Assembly (NCBI GenBank): GCA_030593785.1
Contig: JAUVGM010000181.1
Location: 1 to 5,580, forward strand
Reading direction: 5' to 3'
DNA from: Gammaproteobacteria bacterium
GTDB taxonomy: Bacteria; Pseudomonadota; Gammaproteobacteria; UBA6429; Thiohalophilaceae
DNA length: 5,580 nucleotides
In this document: piece after piece, positions 1 through 5,580 of the stretch
Numbering within the stretch: position 1 is the first letter of the stretch
How the letters are laid out: every line of letters starts with the position of its first letter
Made by a program: the position numbers and the translations under genes
The notes under the pieces: model-generated
Databases searched by the model: none
What the model saw: the letters and a program-made list of their open reading frames with translations, nothing else
Told to the model about the DNA's origin: nothing

Positions 1-430
1 ACATGATCCATATGCTATAGAAGGTACATCAGGTAGTACAGATGGTTTGGCTTTGTTGGATTTTGAAACCACAATCGAAAAACAAAAAGAACTAAAACTG
101 GTTGAAGGGAAATTTAGTTGGGATAATTCTAAAGTTGCAGGATACGAAATTCACATGGGAATATCAAAAGGCCCTGCACTTAATAATCCTGCAATACAAC
201 TTGAAAACAAAGTTGATGGTGCTGTCTCTGATGATAACCAGATAATAGGCACTTATTTGCACGGTATATTTGATCAAACAAGTGCATTAAGCAGTTTATT
301 AAAATGGGCTGGACTAAATGAATCAACGCAATTTGATTATGAAGCTTTACGTGAACAGGAACTGGATCGTCTGGCAGATGAAATGAAAAAGCATATCGAT
401 ATTGATTTGTTGCTTGAAAAATCTTATTAA
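1..430 (+). CDS. cobQ: Cobyric acid synthase CobQ/CbiP, C-terminal part (5' end outside window)
   Basis: This is the C-terminal 142 residues of adenosyl-cobyric acid synthase, a cytosolic enzyme. It uses ATP and glutamine to amidate the b, d, e and g carboxylates of adenosylcobyrinic acid a,c-diamide. The reading frame is open from base 2 (HDPYAIEG) to the TAA at 428-430. An internal TTG at 47 could be mistaken for a start, but the 15 codons before it already match the family. What remains is the end of the class I glutamine amidotransferase domain. It shows the DPYAIEG...GLALLDFET block, the conserved GYEIHMG motif (fragment residues 47-53) and GTYLHGIFD, in which His87 of the fragment is the expected catalytic histidine of the amidotransferase. 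The nucleophilic cysteine and the N-terminal dethiobiotin-synthetase-like ATPase domain lie upstream of the window. The gene converges on the cobUTCS operon and is followed after 24 nt by a small membrane-protein gene. The identification is firm; only the choice of cobQ or cbiP as symbol is a matter of convention. Confidence 0.95.
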   Translation, partial: HDPYAIEGTSGSTDGLALLDFETTIEKQKELKLVEGKFSWDNSKVAGYEIHMGISKGPALNNPAIQLENKVDGAVSDDNQIIGTYLHGIFDQTSALSSLLKWAGLNESTQFDYEALREQELDRLADEMKKHIDIDLLLEKSY

Positions 431-454
431 CTAATCAATATATTTGGATAAATT

Positions 455-856
455 GTGTTAAATAAATTAATCGCTATAATTCCCTGGGCTATTCATAAAT
501 TATATATATTCTCAGCCTATTCTTTAGCTGCTTACATTTTTTTTGGTATTGTATATGCACTACTGAGTGATCTCAGTGTCACTTCGTTAAATATAATATT
601 TGGATTTGGTTTAGGGATAACGGGTATCTTAGCCCTACCTGCGATTATGTCGACGGACTCAGGTCCTAGTGCTGTAAGTAATATATTGATTGGTTCTGTA
701 TTGGGTTACCCTGTCATCTATATCATTTCTTTAATTGCAAGCCGTTGGGTACCCTATGTTGCAATGAATAATGAATTAGCATTAATAGTAGCAGCGCTAC
801 CACTTGTTAATGTCCTGTTTTTTATTATTGCCATTTCATTAGTGTTCAAAAAATAA
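455..856 (+). CDS. Hypothetical four-helix inner-membrane protein
   Basis: I do not recognise this 133-residue protein. It starts at GTG 455, with only a weak purine stretch (TTGGATA) upstream, and ends at TAA 854-856. It is strongly hydrophobic, with about four membrane segments at residues 16-38, 43-64, 75-94 and 105-130. The loops between them are short, and few residues are charged: Lys at 4 and 15, an Asp-Ser-Gly around 67-69, and Lys132-Lys133 at the very end. A glycine-rich stretch (FGFGLGITG) lies in helix 2, and the loop after it reads STDSGPSAVSN. There are no clustered histidines or cysteines that would suggest metal transport, and it does not resemble the known cobalt or corrinoid transporters CbiM/CbiN, CbtA/CbtB or BtuC. 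It follows cobQ by 24 nt on the same strand and is probably co-transcribed, so a link to B12 or membrane housekeeping is possible but only inferred. Its length, uninterrupted frame and consistent membrane topology argue that it is a real gene. Confidence 0.7.
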   Translation: MLNKLIAIIPWAIHKLYIFSAYSLAAYIFFGIVYALLSDLSVTSLNIIFGFGLGITGILALPAIMSTDSGPSAVSNILIGSVLGYPVIYIISLIASRWVPYVAMNNELALIVAALPLVNVLFFIIAISLVFKK

Positions 857-898
857 CATCCTGAAGTTCTTTTTAGTTACGGCACAAAAATAAATCTT

Positions 899-2023
899 TT
901 ATTTTTTAAAAATAATTTCCACACTGAATTGTATTGAGTGTTCTGCATGAAAATGGTTTATTCTTTGGTATAAAATTTGAGGTTTAATTTCAATAAACAG
1001 GTAATCTTTGTGAATACTTTTTCGATAATTGAGACCAAGAAGAAAATGTGTTGTATGTATCTCTGGCTCACTTACACCATAAACACCGACATAATAAGAT
1101 AATGCTTTTTCTTTGCTAATAGTATGAAACATTGAAAAAACCTGGCTTAAGTCAAACTGATCGGTTTCATCTTTCCATCTGGCAAAGGTGGCAGCACGAA
1201 ACAAAGTATTTTTACTGATTTTTCTGTTTAATTCCAAATAGGAATCAAAAGCCCAACCAAATGAATTATACCAATTCGGTACTTCATGCCATTTTATATT
1301 CCATTTTGTAAAATTAAACTCTTTGCTGAATCTAAACCTGATAAAGGGATCAATAGTTGAACCCAGCTTTAGCCCCACAGTGGGTTTATATTTCCAGCCT
1401 AACCCTTCACCCGAATCAGCCTGAAGGCCTAAAATATAATTACTTTCTTCATCTGTTGTCGTTGGAATATTTTCAGTTTGGGTTGAAATATCATAAAGAT
1501 TTTTATCTTCTGAACTTTCAAAAAATAATTTTAAATTCTTTTCAGTATTGGGCAAACGTAATTTAAATTTAACTTTTGATGTATTCTCTATAATTCCTCT
1601 TTCTCTAAAAAGTACATTTTGTTTTAAGCTTAAGTAACTTCCACTTGTTTCATAAAAGTCTCTGTTGGTAGTAAAAAACTCATCCATGTTTCTTGCCATT
1701 GATTCCACACTTGATGATACATATTCATGTGGTTCATCAAGAAAGATGAAAAAATATTCATCAATTTCACTCGATTCGGTTTCATCCTCCGGGCATATTT
1801 CTTCTTCTGAATATATTTCTTCTTCTGAATATATTTCGTCCTCTGAATATAATTCTTCTTCTAATTCATCAACCACATCAGTATTCGTAGTATCTGAGAT
1901 TAATTTTTGAGTTGATAAATCTGAAATAGGGTTTTCAGATTCTGCCTGAACGGCAAAAGGTAATAATGTATTAACAATGAATATAGTAAAATAAATTAAT
2001 GTTCCAAAACCTAAATAAGACAT
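899..2023 (-). CDS. Putative outer-membrane beta-barrel protein with acidic tandem repeat
   Basis: This is a predicted exported protein of 374 residues. I prefer the ATG at 2023-2021 because GGA lies 7 nt before it (2031-2033). A TTG at 2056 in the same frame would add 11 residues, but its only AGGA is 13 nt away. Residues 1-27 look like a signal peptide: a hydrophobic stretch (LIYFTIFIVNTLL) ending in AVQA before ESEN, although the usual N-terminal positive charge is missing. Residues 51-89 are extremely acidic and contain hexapeptide repeats of the type EIYSEE. After about residue 130 the sequence alternates polar and hydrophobic residues with many aromatics, as in beta-strands: KVKFKLRLPN, PFIRFRFSKEF, FLLGLNYRKS, YLFIEIKPQILYQR, SIQFSVEIIFKK. 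The ending, with a strand finishing close to a Phe, resembles uncharacterised gammaproteobacterial barrel proteins that I know only as hypotheticals. No TonB box or BtuB-like plug is visible, so it is not a classical cobalamin receptor. It lies 52 nt after cobS on the same strand. Its function is unknown. Confidence 0.8.
   Translation of the reverse strand: MSYLGFGTLIYFTIFIVNTLLPFAVQAESENPISDLSTQKLISDTTNTDVVDELEEELYSEDEIYSEEEIYSEEEICPEDETESSEIDEYFFIFLDEPHEYVSSSVESMARNMDEFFTTNRDFYETSGSYLSLKQNVLFRERGIIENTSKVKFKLRLPNTEKNLKLFFESSEDKNLYDISTQTENIPTTTDEESNYILGLQADSGEGLGWKYKPTVGLKLGSTIDPFIRFRFSKEFNFTKWNIKWHEVPNWYNSFGWAFDSYLELNRKISKNTLFRAATFARWKDETDQFDLSQVFSMFHTISKEKALSYYVGVYGVSEPEIHTTHFLLGLNYRKSIHKDYLFIEIKPQILYQRINHFHAEHSIQFSVEIIFKK
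1795..1866 (-). repeat. Four in-frame 18-bp tandem repeats encoding acidic hexapeptides
   Basis: Four contiguous 18-bp units lie at 1795-1812, 1813-1830, 1831-1848 and 1849-1866. The first two are identical on the + strand (ATATTTCTTCTTCTGAAT). The third differs at two positions, and the fourth is more diverged. Read on the coding (-) strand, they give the repeated acidic hexapeptide pattern EIYSEE/ELYSED just after the predicted signal peptide of the barrel protein. Because the unit is a multiple of three, gain or loss of copies would change the length of the acidic linker without breaking the frame. The two identical copies suggest recent duplication. Confidence 0.85.
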
Positions 2024-2075
2024 AATTTCATCCGGAAAATTATTTATATGGATCAAAATAAATTATTATTCCTGT

Positions 2076-2828
2076 TTATACTCCGGCCAGTAAAATAAAC
2101 ACTAACATCGTTGAAACTTCCATTACTTCTAACATTGCCCCGGCAGTATCACCAGTTGTTCCATTAATCCGTTTTATAATTAACCGGCGCAGCAAATAGG
2201 CAATAATAAATAAAAGAAGTAAGCCCCAACTATGTTCTTTCAATATAAACACAGACAGACTCAATACTAATAATAAAACAATCCACACCATAGTTTTTGG
2301 TAAATGTTTTACAGCAGTTTCAGCCATACCCCCCGCACGAACATAAGGTGTTGTAGCAAGTAAAATCATCACGGTAGTTCTTGCTAATACGGGTGCAAGC
2401 AATAATACCTGCCATCCAATATCTATTAAACTTGAAAATTTCAACAGCAAGACTAAAATTAAAACAACAACGGCTGCTGGACCGCTATAGGGATCTTTCA
2501 TGATCTCTAATGTACGTTGTTGATCACCATATCCCCCTAACCAGGCATCGGCACTATCTGCCAGACCATCAAGATGTAATGCTCCAGTCATTAACACCCA
2601 AACAGTTAATATAATACCAGCTTCAAATAATCCGTGAGAAGGCAAAACCAATAATGATAAACACCATGAAATTAATACGAGGAATCCACCTATCAATAAA
2701 CCTATCAGGGGATAAAATAATACAGACCAGCCAAATAACTTTTCGTCATCATCTTCTTTAATATGAAAATATTTCGGTACAGGAATACGCGTTAATAAAC
2801 CTAAAGCAATAAAAAATGATTTAATCAT
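2076..2828 (-). CDS. cobS: Adenosylcobinamide-GDP ribazoletransferase (cobalamin synthase)
   Basis: This 250-residue inner-membrane enzyme catalyses the last joining step of B12 synthesis: adenosylcobinamide-GDP plus alpha-ribazole (or its 5'-phosphate) gives adenosylcobalamin (phosphate) and GMP. Family signatures are clear. The N-terminus reads FFIALGLLTRIPVP. The acidic metal-binding motif HLDGLADSADAW is at residues 85-96, with Asp87, Asp91 and Asp94. It is followed by MKDPYSGP at 110-117 and, near the C-terminus, NGTTGDTAGAMLEVMEV at 222-238. Several hydrophobic helices (about 34-62, 67-84, 117-137, 138-160, 180-196 and 201-215) fit a polytopic membrane protein, and the length is typical. 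The ATG at 2828-2826 overlaps the cobC stop by four bases (ATGA), and AGTGAGTC five to six bases upstream (2832-2839) serves as ribosome binding site inside the end of cobC. Translation is therefore probably coupled to cobC. It is also called cobV in pseudomonads. The identification is firm. Confidence 0.97.
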   Translation of the reverse strand: MIKSFFIALGLLTRIPVPKYFHIKEDDDEKLFGWSVLFYPLIGLLIGGFLVLISWCLSLLVLPSHGLFEAGIILTVWVLMTGALHLDGLADSADAWLGGYGDQQRTLEIMKDPYSGPAAVVVLILVLLLKFSSLIDIGWQVLLLAPVLARTTVMILLATTPYVRAGGMAETAVKHLPKTMVWIVLLLVLSLSVFILKEHSWGLLLLFIIAYLLRRLIIKRINGTTGDTAGAMLEVMEVSTMLVFILLAGV

Positions 2829-3439
2829 ATTGACTCACTGCCATGAAATATAAGTCGAGGCCAGTTTTCTCCATCAATATGCTCAATCTGTATACGTGAA
2901 GCTTTAGCGAGGCCAACATCCAATTTAAATAATTCGGTTAACGGCATTCCAAGTATATGACAAAGGATTAAGCGAATAACGCCAGCATGACTGATCATTA
3001 TTATATGTTTACCTTGAAACTCAGTTATCAATTTTCTCCAACCGGCTATCACTCTTTTTTCAAAATCTAGTAAATTTTCACCCTGAGGGGGCGTTTTATT
3101 AATTGGATCATTCCAATATGCTTTAATAGCATCAGAATCTAGATTTAATAATTCATCTGCTGTTTTTCCTTCCCATAAACCAAAAGAGACTTCTTTAAAT
3201 TCATCTTTAGTTTGAAGCGGTAGTGAATGTGTTTGCGCTAGTTCAGATGCAAACTCAGAACAGCGTTTTAGAGGGGATGTAACAATATGTTGCCAGTTTT
3301 GTTTTGTTTTAGTTATTGAACGTAATTGTTCCCAACCTAGTTTGCTTAACGGGTCATCTAATTGGCCGCGATATTTTCTCCCTCCTTCAACATCACCGTG
3401 ACGAAGTAAATCAATTATGGTTGTATCCGATACATCCAT
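2825..3439 (-). CDS. cobC: Alpha-ribazole phosphatase, histidine phosphatase family
   Basis: This cytosolic 204-residue enzyme belongs to the histidine phosphatase (phosphoglycerate-mutase-like) superfamily. It removes the 5'-phosphate of alpha-ribazole phosphate, the product of CobT, or of adenosylcobalamin phosphate. The phosphohistidine motif LLRHGD is near the N-terminus (Arg13, His14, Gly15). EVSFGLWEG at 83-91 carries the conserved acidic residue, and the second catalytic histidine is His151 in SHAGVIR (150-156). I chose ATG 3439-3437, which lies 10 nt after the cobT stop and has AGTGAGTC (3444-3451) at good distance. The same frame is open to a TTG at 3481, which would give 218 residues and overlap cobT by 32 bases. 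The extra residues are not needed by the fold, because the RHG motif normally sits close to the N-terminus. It ends in a 4-nt overlap with cobS. The superfamily is broad, so the specific substrate is assigned from its place between cobT and cobS. Confidence 0.93.
   Translation of the reverse strand: MDVSDTTIIDLLRHGDVEGGRKYRGQLDDPLSKLGWEQLRSITKTKQNWQHIVTSPLKRCSEFASELAQTHSLPLQTKDEFKEVSFGLWEGKTADELLNLDSDAIKAYWNDPINKTPPQGENLLDFEKRVIAGWRKLITEFQGKHIIMISHAGVIRLILCHILGMPLTELFKLDVGLAKASRIQIEHIDGENWPRLIFHGSESI
2832..2839 (-). promoter_or_regulatory. Ribosome binding site of cobS, inside cobC
   Basis: AGTGAGTC precedes the cobS ATG (2828) by three bases, with GTGAG five to six bases from the start. It lies in the last codons of cobC. 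The same octamer precedes cobC. GTGAG can pair with the GGTGA part of the usual ribosome-binding consensus. The site supports translational coupling. Confidence 0.6.
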
Positions 3440-3443
3440 AATC

Positions 3444-3451
3444 GACTCACT
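3444..3451 (-). promoter_or_regulatory. Ribosome binding site of cobC that decides its start
   Basis: AGTGAGTC overlaps the cobT TAG stop and lies four bases before the ATG at 3439. It is identical to the octamer before cobS. This site favours the ATG at 3439 over the upstream in-frame TTG at 3481. Confidence 0.6.
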
Positions 3452-4496
3452 ACTCACCCGTGGAGACTCCTGCTTCTGCAAATGTAGCCATGTTCCCGTG
3501 TAAGGCGCACGCTTGCCTTAATAATGGAATAACGACAGCTGCGCCACTGGCTTCACCTAATCGCATATTCAAATTGACTAACGGATCCGCATTTAATGCT
3601 TCAAGAATCGAACGATGTCCTTGTTCATGTGATTGATGCGCATAAATAAACCACGCATCACAGCCAGGTTTAATCTTAATTGCCGCAAGTGCTGCTGCAG
3701 TTGCTATAAAACCATCAATGACTACCGGTAAACCTTTTTGTGCTGCACTAATATAGGCACCTGTTAATGCAGCAATTTCAAAGCCGCCAAAGAAACGTAA
3801 CACTTCAATTTCATCGAGCAATGATGCTTCATGCATTGATAATGCTTTTTCAATAACTTTAGCTTTGTGTGATACACCTTGTTCATCTAAGCCTGTACCA
3901 GCTCCGGTAAGATCTATTGGAGCTTTATCTAAATATACACAAGCTAATGCTGTGGCAGATGTTGTATTTGCAATTCCCATATCGCCGCCAATGAAAACAT
4001 GAGCATTTGCATCTATTGCTCTCTGTATTGCAGCCTCTCCAGCAGCAAATGCTTTTTCTAATTGCTCTTGAGTCATTGCGGCTTGATTAGCAAAGTTTGC
4101 TGTACCTGATGCAATACGAGCTGATATCACACCTTCAAGTTCACCCGCTTCTACAACTGTACCTAAATCAATAACTTCCAGGTTTGCATTTAACTCTTTT
4201 GCTAAAACACTTATTGCAGCACCACCGCGAGAAAAGTTTTTAACCATTTCTGTTGTAACTACCTGAGGAAAAGCTGAAACATTTTCATCAGCAATACCAT
4301 GATCAGCAGCAAAAATTGAAATATGTACATTATTTATTATTGGTTTTTGTGTTTTTTGAATAGCAGAGAACATAATCGCTAACTCTTCCAGTTTTCCTAA
4401 AGAGCCAGGTGGTTTGGTTAGCTGAAGTTGACGCTCATTAGCTTCTTGTTTTGATTGTTCCGAAATTTCTGCTATTGGAATTTCTAACCAGTTCAT
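3450..4496 (-). CDS. cobT: Nicotinate-nucleotide--dimethylbenzimidazole phosphoribosyltransferase
   Basis: CobT transfers the phosphoribosyl group of nicotinate mononucleotide to 5,6-dimethylbenzimidazole, giving alpha-ribazole 5'-phosphate for the lower loop of B12. The 348-residue length is typical for the family. Motifs in order are TKPPGSLG (27-34), AADHGIA (63-69), GGDMGIANTTSA (170-181), GAGTGLD (198-204), FFGGFE (235-240), DGFIATAAALAA (261-272), and MRLGEASGAA (311-320), whose Glu315 corresponds to the catalytic glutamate of Salmonella CobT. The end, ATFAEAGVSTGE, is also characteristic. The ATG at 4496-4494 comes two bases after the cobU stop, and AAAGGAAA (4503-4510) in the last cobU codons is a strong ribosome binding site with AGGA 8 nt from the start. 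The tight spacing to cobU and cobC indicates one operon. Pseudomonads call this gene cobU. The identification is firm. Confidence 0.98.
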   Translation of the reverse strand: MNWLEIPIAEISEQSKQEANERQLQLTKPPGSLGKLEELAIMFSAIQKTQKPIINNVHISIFAADHGIADENVSAFPQVVTTEMVKNFSRGGAAISVLAKELNANLEVIDLGTVVEAGELEGVISARIASGTANFANQAAMTQEQLEKAFAAGEAAIQRAIDANAHVFIGGDMGIANTTSATALACVYLDKAPIDLTGAGTGLDEQGVSHKAKVIEKALSMHEASLLDEIEVLRFFGGFEIAALTGAYISAAQKGLPVVIDGFIATAAALAAIKIKPGCDAWFIYAHQSHEQGHRSILEALNADPLVNLNMRLGEASGAAVVIPLLRQACALHGNMATFAEAGVSTGE

Positions 4497-4498
4497 TA

Positions 4499-5017
4499 TT
4501 AATTTCCTTTAATATGGCTAGGTATTCCTGCCACCATGAGTGTTACGCTGTCACAGACTGCTGCTAACCTCTGATGCAATCGTCCCGCTTCATCAATAAA
4601 TCGACGGTTGAGTTCTCCCATAGGAATAATCCCCATAGAGACTTCATTACTAACAAAAATTATTTTTCCTGAAAGCGTTGGCAATATACTTACTAACTCG
4701 TCGATGTTTTTATTAAGTTTATTTTTATATTCTTCAGAACATAATTGATTACTCAGCCATAGAGTTAAGCAATCGACAAGAATGCATGTTTTTTCATTTG
4801 CTTTACTTTTTAATACTGAAACCAGATCTAGAGGTTCTTCAATTAACTGCCAATGAGTTGGTCGTTGCTGTTGGTGATGTTTAATGCGTTGTTGCATTTC
4901 ATCATCAAGTGATTGAGCCGTGGCGACATATAATACATTTAGTCCACTTTCAGATGCACAAACTTCAGCATAATGGCTTTTACCTGAACGCGCGCCACCT
5001 AAAATAAGTTCTTTCAT
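4499..5017 (-). CDS. cobU: Adenosylcobinamide kinase / adenosylcobinamide-phosphate guanylyltransferase
   Basis: CobU is a bifunctional cytosolic enzyme. It phosphorylates the aminopropanol arm of adenosylcobinamide and then transfers GMP from GTP to give adenosylcobinamide-GDP, the substrate of CobS. The 172 residues begin with a P-loop GGARSGKS at 7-14. RIKHHQQQRP follows at 44-53; its first histidine, His47, aligns with His46 of Salmonella CobU, the guanylylated residue. Also present are LVDCLTLWLSN (79-89), FVSNEVSMGIIP (121-132) and the GRLHQRLAAVCD helix (145-156). The ATG at 5017-5015 places the P-loop at the expected distance from the N-terminus, although no strong Shine-Dalgarno sequence precedes it. 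It is the first gene of the cobUTCS operon: a 140-bp gap with an inverted repeat separates it from the AmpE-like gene upstream, and cobT starts two bases after its stop. Pseudomonads name it cobP. The identification is firm. Confidence 0.98.
   Translation of the reverse strand: MKELILGGARSGKSHYAEVCASESGLNVLYVATAQSLDDEMQQRIKHHQQQRPTHWQLIEEPLDLVSVLKSKANEKTCILVDCLTLWLSNQLCSEEYKNKLNKNIDELVSILPTLSGKIIFVSNEVSMGIIPMGELNRRFIDEAGRLHQRLAAVCDSVTLMVAGIPSHIKGN
4503..4510 (-). promoter_or_regulatory. Ribosome binding site of cobT, inside cobU
   Basis: AAAGGAAA on the - strand overlaps the last codons of cobU, with AGGA 8 nt before the cobT ATG (4496). It is the strongest Shine-Dalgarno match in the operon and fits coupled translation of cobU and cobT. 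Confidence 0.7.
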
Positions 5018-5051
5018 AGTATAAACTAACCAGAATTTCAGATATAAAAGA

Positions 5052-5129
5052 TTAAACCACGGGGAATACTGGGTAATACTGGAAAATAGTAAATATAAAC
5101 ACTGCGTGCCCAGTGATCCCCGTGGTTAA
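5052..5129. repeat. Long imperfect inverted repeat between ampE-like gene and cobU; possible terminator
   Basis: The arms are 5052-5073 and 5109-5129. The core CCACGGGGA (5057-5065) pairs perfectly with TCCCCGTGG (5117-5125). After two weak positions, ACTGGG (5068-5073) pairs with CCCAGT (5109-5114), and the outer ends are TTAA on both sides. The loop of about 35 bases is long. Within the left arm and loop, AATACTGG occurs twice with a 10-bp period (5065-5072 and 5075-5082). It lies just after the stop of the AmpE-like gene and before cobU. On the - strand the stem is followed by a moderately T-rich run (TTTAATCTTTTATAT), so it may terminate or attenuate transcription. The long loop and internal repetition would also suit a small mobile or dispersed repeat. 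Confidence 0.6.
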
Positions 5130-5157
5130 AATTTATTATTATCGAATTACAAAGTAT

Positions 5158-5580
5158 TTAGACCAGCCAACCCGTTACTGTGAGTAAGCCCAATAAAACG
5201 ACCCAAACAATAACTGCACGTTTTACTAATGAAAGTGCATGGTGGATACCTGTCACATCAGGTTCTTCGTTATCATGTTCATCTTTTTCGATTCGTTGTT
5301 CATAGCGTAAGGCACCAATACCACTCACAATAATAAAATCTTCACTATCACGTAACCATAGGTCAGAGACTCCATGCCAGTAACTCATGGTATCAACAAA
5401 ATTACCCGCCACTGCATAACTTAAAACACAAATACGCGCAGGCAGCCAATTTAAAATTTTGTATAGATCACGGCTAGCGTTAGCGAAATCATCACCTTCA
5501 TTTTGCTGATTTTCTTTTAACAAGCAGGTTAATCGGAATAAAACAGCACCTACGGGGCCAAGAAGAATAAACCAGAAAAA
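5158..5580 (-). CDS. ampE: AmpE-like inner-membrane protein, C-terminal part (5' end outside window)
   Basis: The reading frame stays open to the right window edge, so this is a 140-residue C-terminal fragment. A TTG at 5523 is internal and should not be taken as the start. The first residues, FFWFILLGPVGAVLFRL, match the membrane helix of AmpE, an integral inner-membrane protein in the same superfamily as the cobinamide synthase CbiB/CobD. NWLPARICVLSYAVAGNF follows at about 44-61; the PAR core is shared by AmpE and CbiB, while the YAxAGNF continuation favours AmpE. An acidic hydrophilic loop (EKDEHDNEEPD) precedes a final helix at about 120-139. In enterobacteria AmpE is encoded with AmpD and is linked to beta-lactamase regulation and cell-wall recycling; its biochemical role is unsettled. 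Its place upstream of cobU leaves open that it is a diverged CbiB, but I consider AmpE more likely. The N-terminal half, which would decide this, is not in the window. Confidence 0.75.
   Translation of the reverse strand, partial: FFWFILLGPVGAVLFRLTCLLKENQQNEGDDFANASRDLYKILNWLPARICVLSYAVAGNFVDTMSYWHGVSDLWLRDSEDFIIVSGIGALRYEQRIEKDEHDNEEPDVTGIHHALSLVKRAVIVWVVLLGLLTVTGWLV

Noticed and set aside
899..915. AT-only palindrome TTATTTTTTAAAAATAA at the end of the barrel gene as a terminator
   Set aside because: It is composed only of A and T and lies over the last codons and stop, so it would form a weak stem. The convergent gap 857-898 also has no clear G/C-rich hairpin, so no terminator is called there.
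1357..1566. Open + strand frame of 69 codons
   Set aside because: It is antisense to the barrel gene and shows no family motif or start signal, so I treat it as a shadow.
1665..1910. Open + strand frame encoding a serine-rich repeat (SSSEYI units)
   Set aside because: It is the antisense reading of the 18-bp repeats in the barrel gene. It has no convincing ribosome binding site and lies wholly inside a better supported gene.
2492..2499. Deviation of CobS in MKDPYSGP from the Salmonella-type MRDSRIG motif as a sign of altered function
   Set aside because: I recall KDPxSGP variants in other gammaproteobacterial CobS proteins, and the metal-binding acidic motif is intact, so this looks like ordinary lineage variation.
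3440..3481. Upstream TTG extension of cobC overlapping cobT
   Set aside because: The frame is open, but the ATG at 3439 has a better placed ribosome binding site and gives the usual short N-terminus before the RHG motif.
5018..5157. Cobalamin riboswitch upstream of cobU
   Set aside because: The location is the expected one, but I see no B12-box-like consensus, and the 140-bp gap is mostly occupied by the inverted repeat. A covariance-model search (Rfam Cobalamin) would settle it. Regulation could instead come from a promoter or riboswitch upstream of the window.

Overview
This 5.6-kb window comes from a Gram-negative bacterium, most likely an A/T-rich gammaproteobacterium. The evidence is the gene order cobU-cobT-cobC-cobS, an AmpE-type inner-membrane protein beside it, a probable signal-peptide-bearing outer-membrane protein, and the generally A/T-rich codon use. 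The sequence does not allow a genus to be named.

Layout. Two sets of genes point toward each other and meet near position 857-898. On the + strand, the left edge cuts into the C-terminal part of cobyric acid synthase (cobQ/cbiP, to 430). It is followed closely by a small four-helix membrane protein of unknown function (455-856). On the - strand, reading right to left, are: the C-terminal half of an AmpE-like membrane protein (5580 to 5158); a 140-bp gap holding a long imperfect inverted repeat (5052-5129); then cobU (5017-4499), cobT (4496-3450), cobC (3439-2825), cobS (2828-2076); and lastly a putative outer-membrane beta-barrel protein (2023-899) with an acidic tandem repeat behind its signal peptide.

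How the genes work together. CobQ amidates the corrin ring to make adenosyl-cobyric acid, upstream in the pathway. CobU, CobT, CobC and CobS together carry out nucleotide-loop assembly. CobU activates adenosylcobinamide to its GDP form. CobT makes alpha-ribazole phosphate from dimethylbenzimidazole. CobC removes that phosphate. CobS joins the two halves in the inner membrane to give adenosylcobalamin. The four genes are packed with gaps of 2 and 10 nt and a 4-nt overlap, so they are almost certainly one translationally linked operon. The barrel gene starts 52 nt after cobS on the same strand and may be co-transcribed.

Most of the window is a conventional B12 cluster. The less explained parts are the barrel protein with its in-frame 18-bp repeats, the unknown four-helix protein behind cobQ, the AmpE homologue placed in a B12 neighbourhood, and the inverted repeat before cobU. 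I saw no cobalamin riboswitch, tRNA, rRNA, CRISPR array, insertion sequence or transposase gene.
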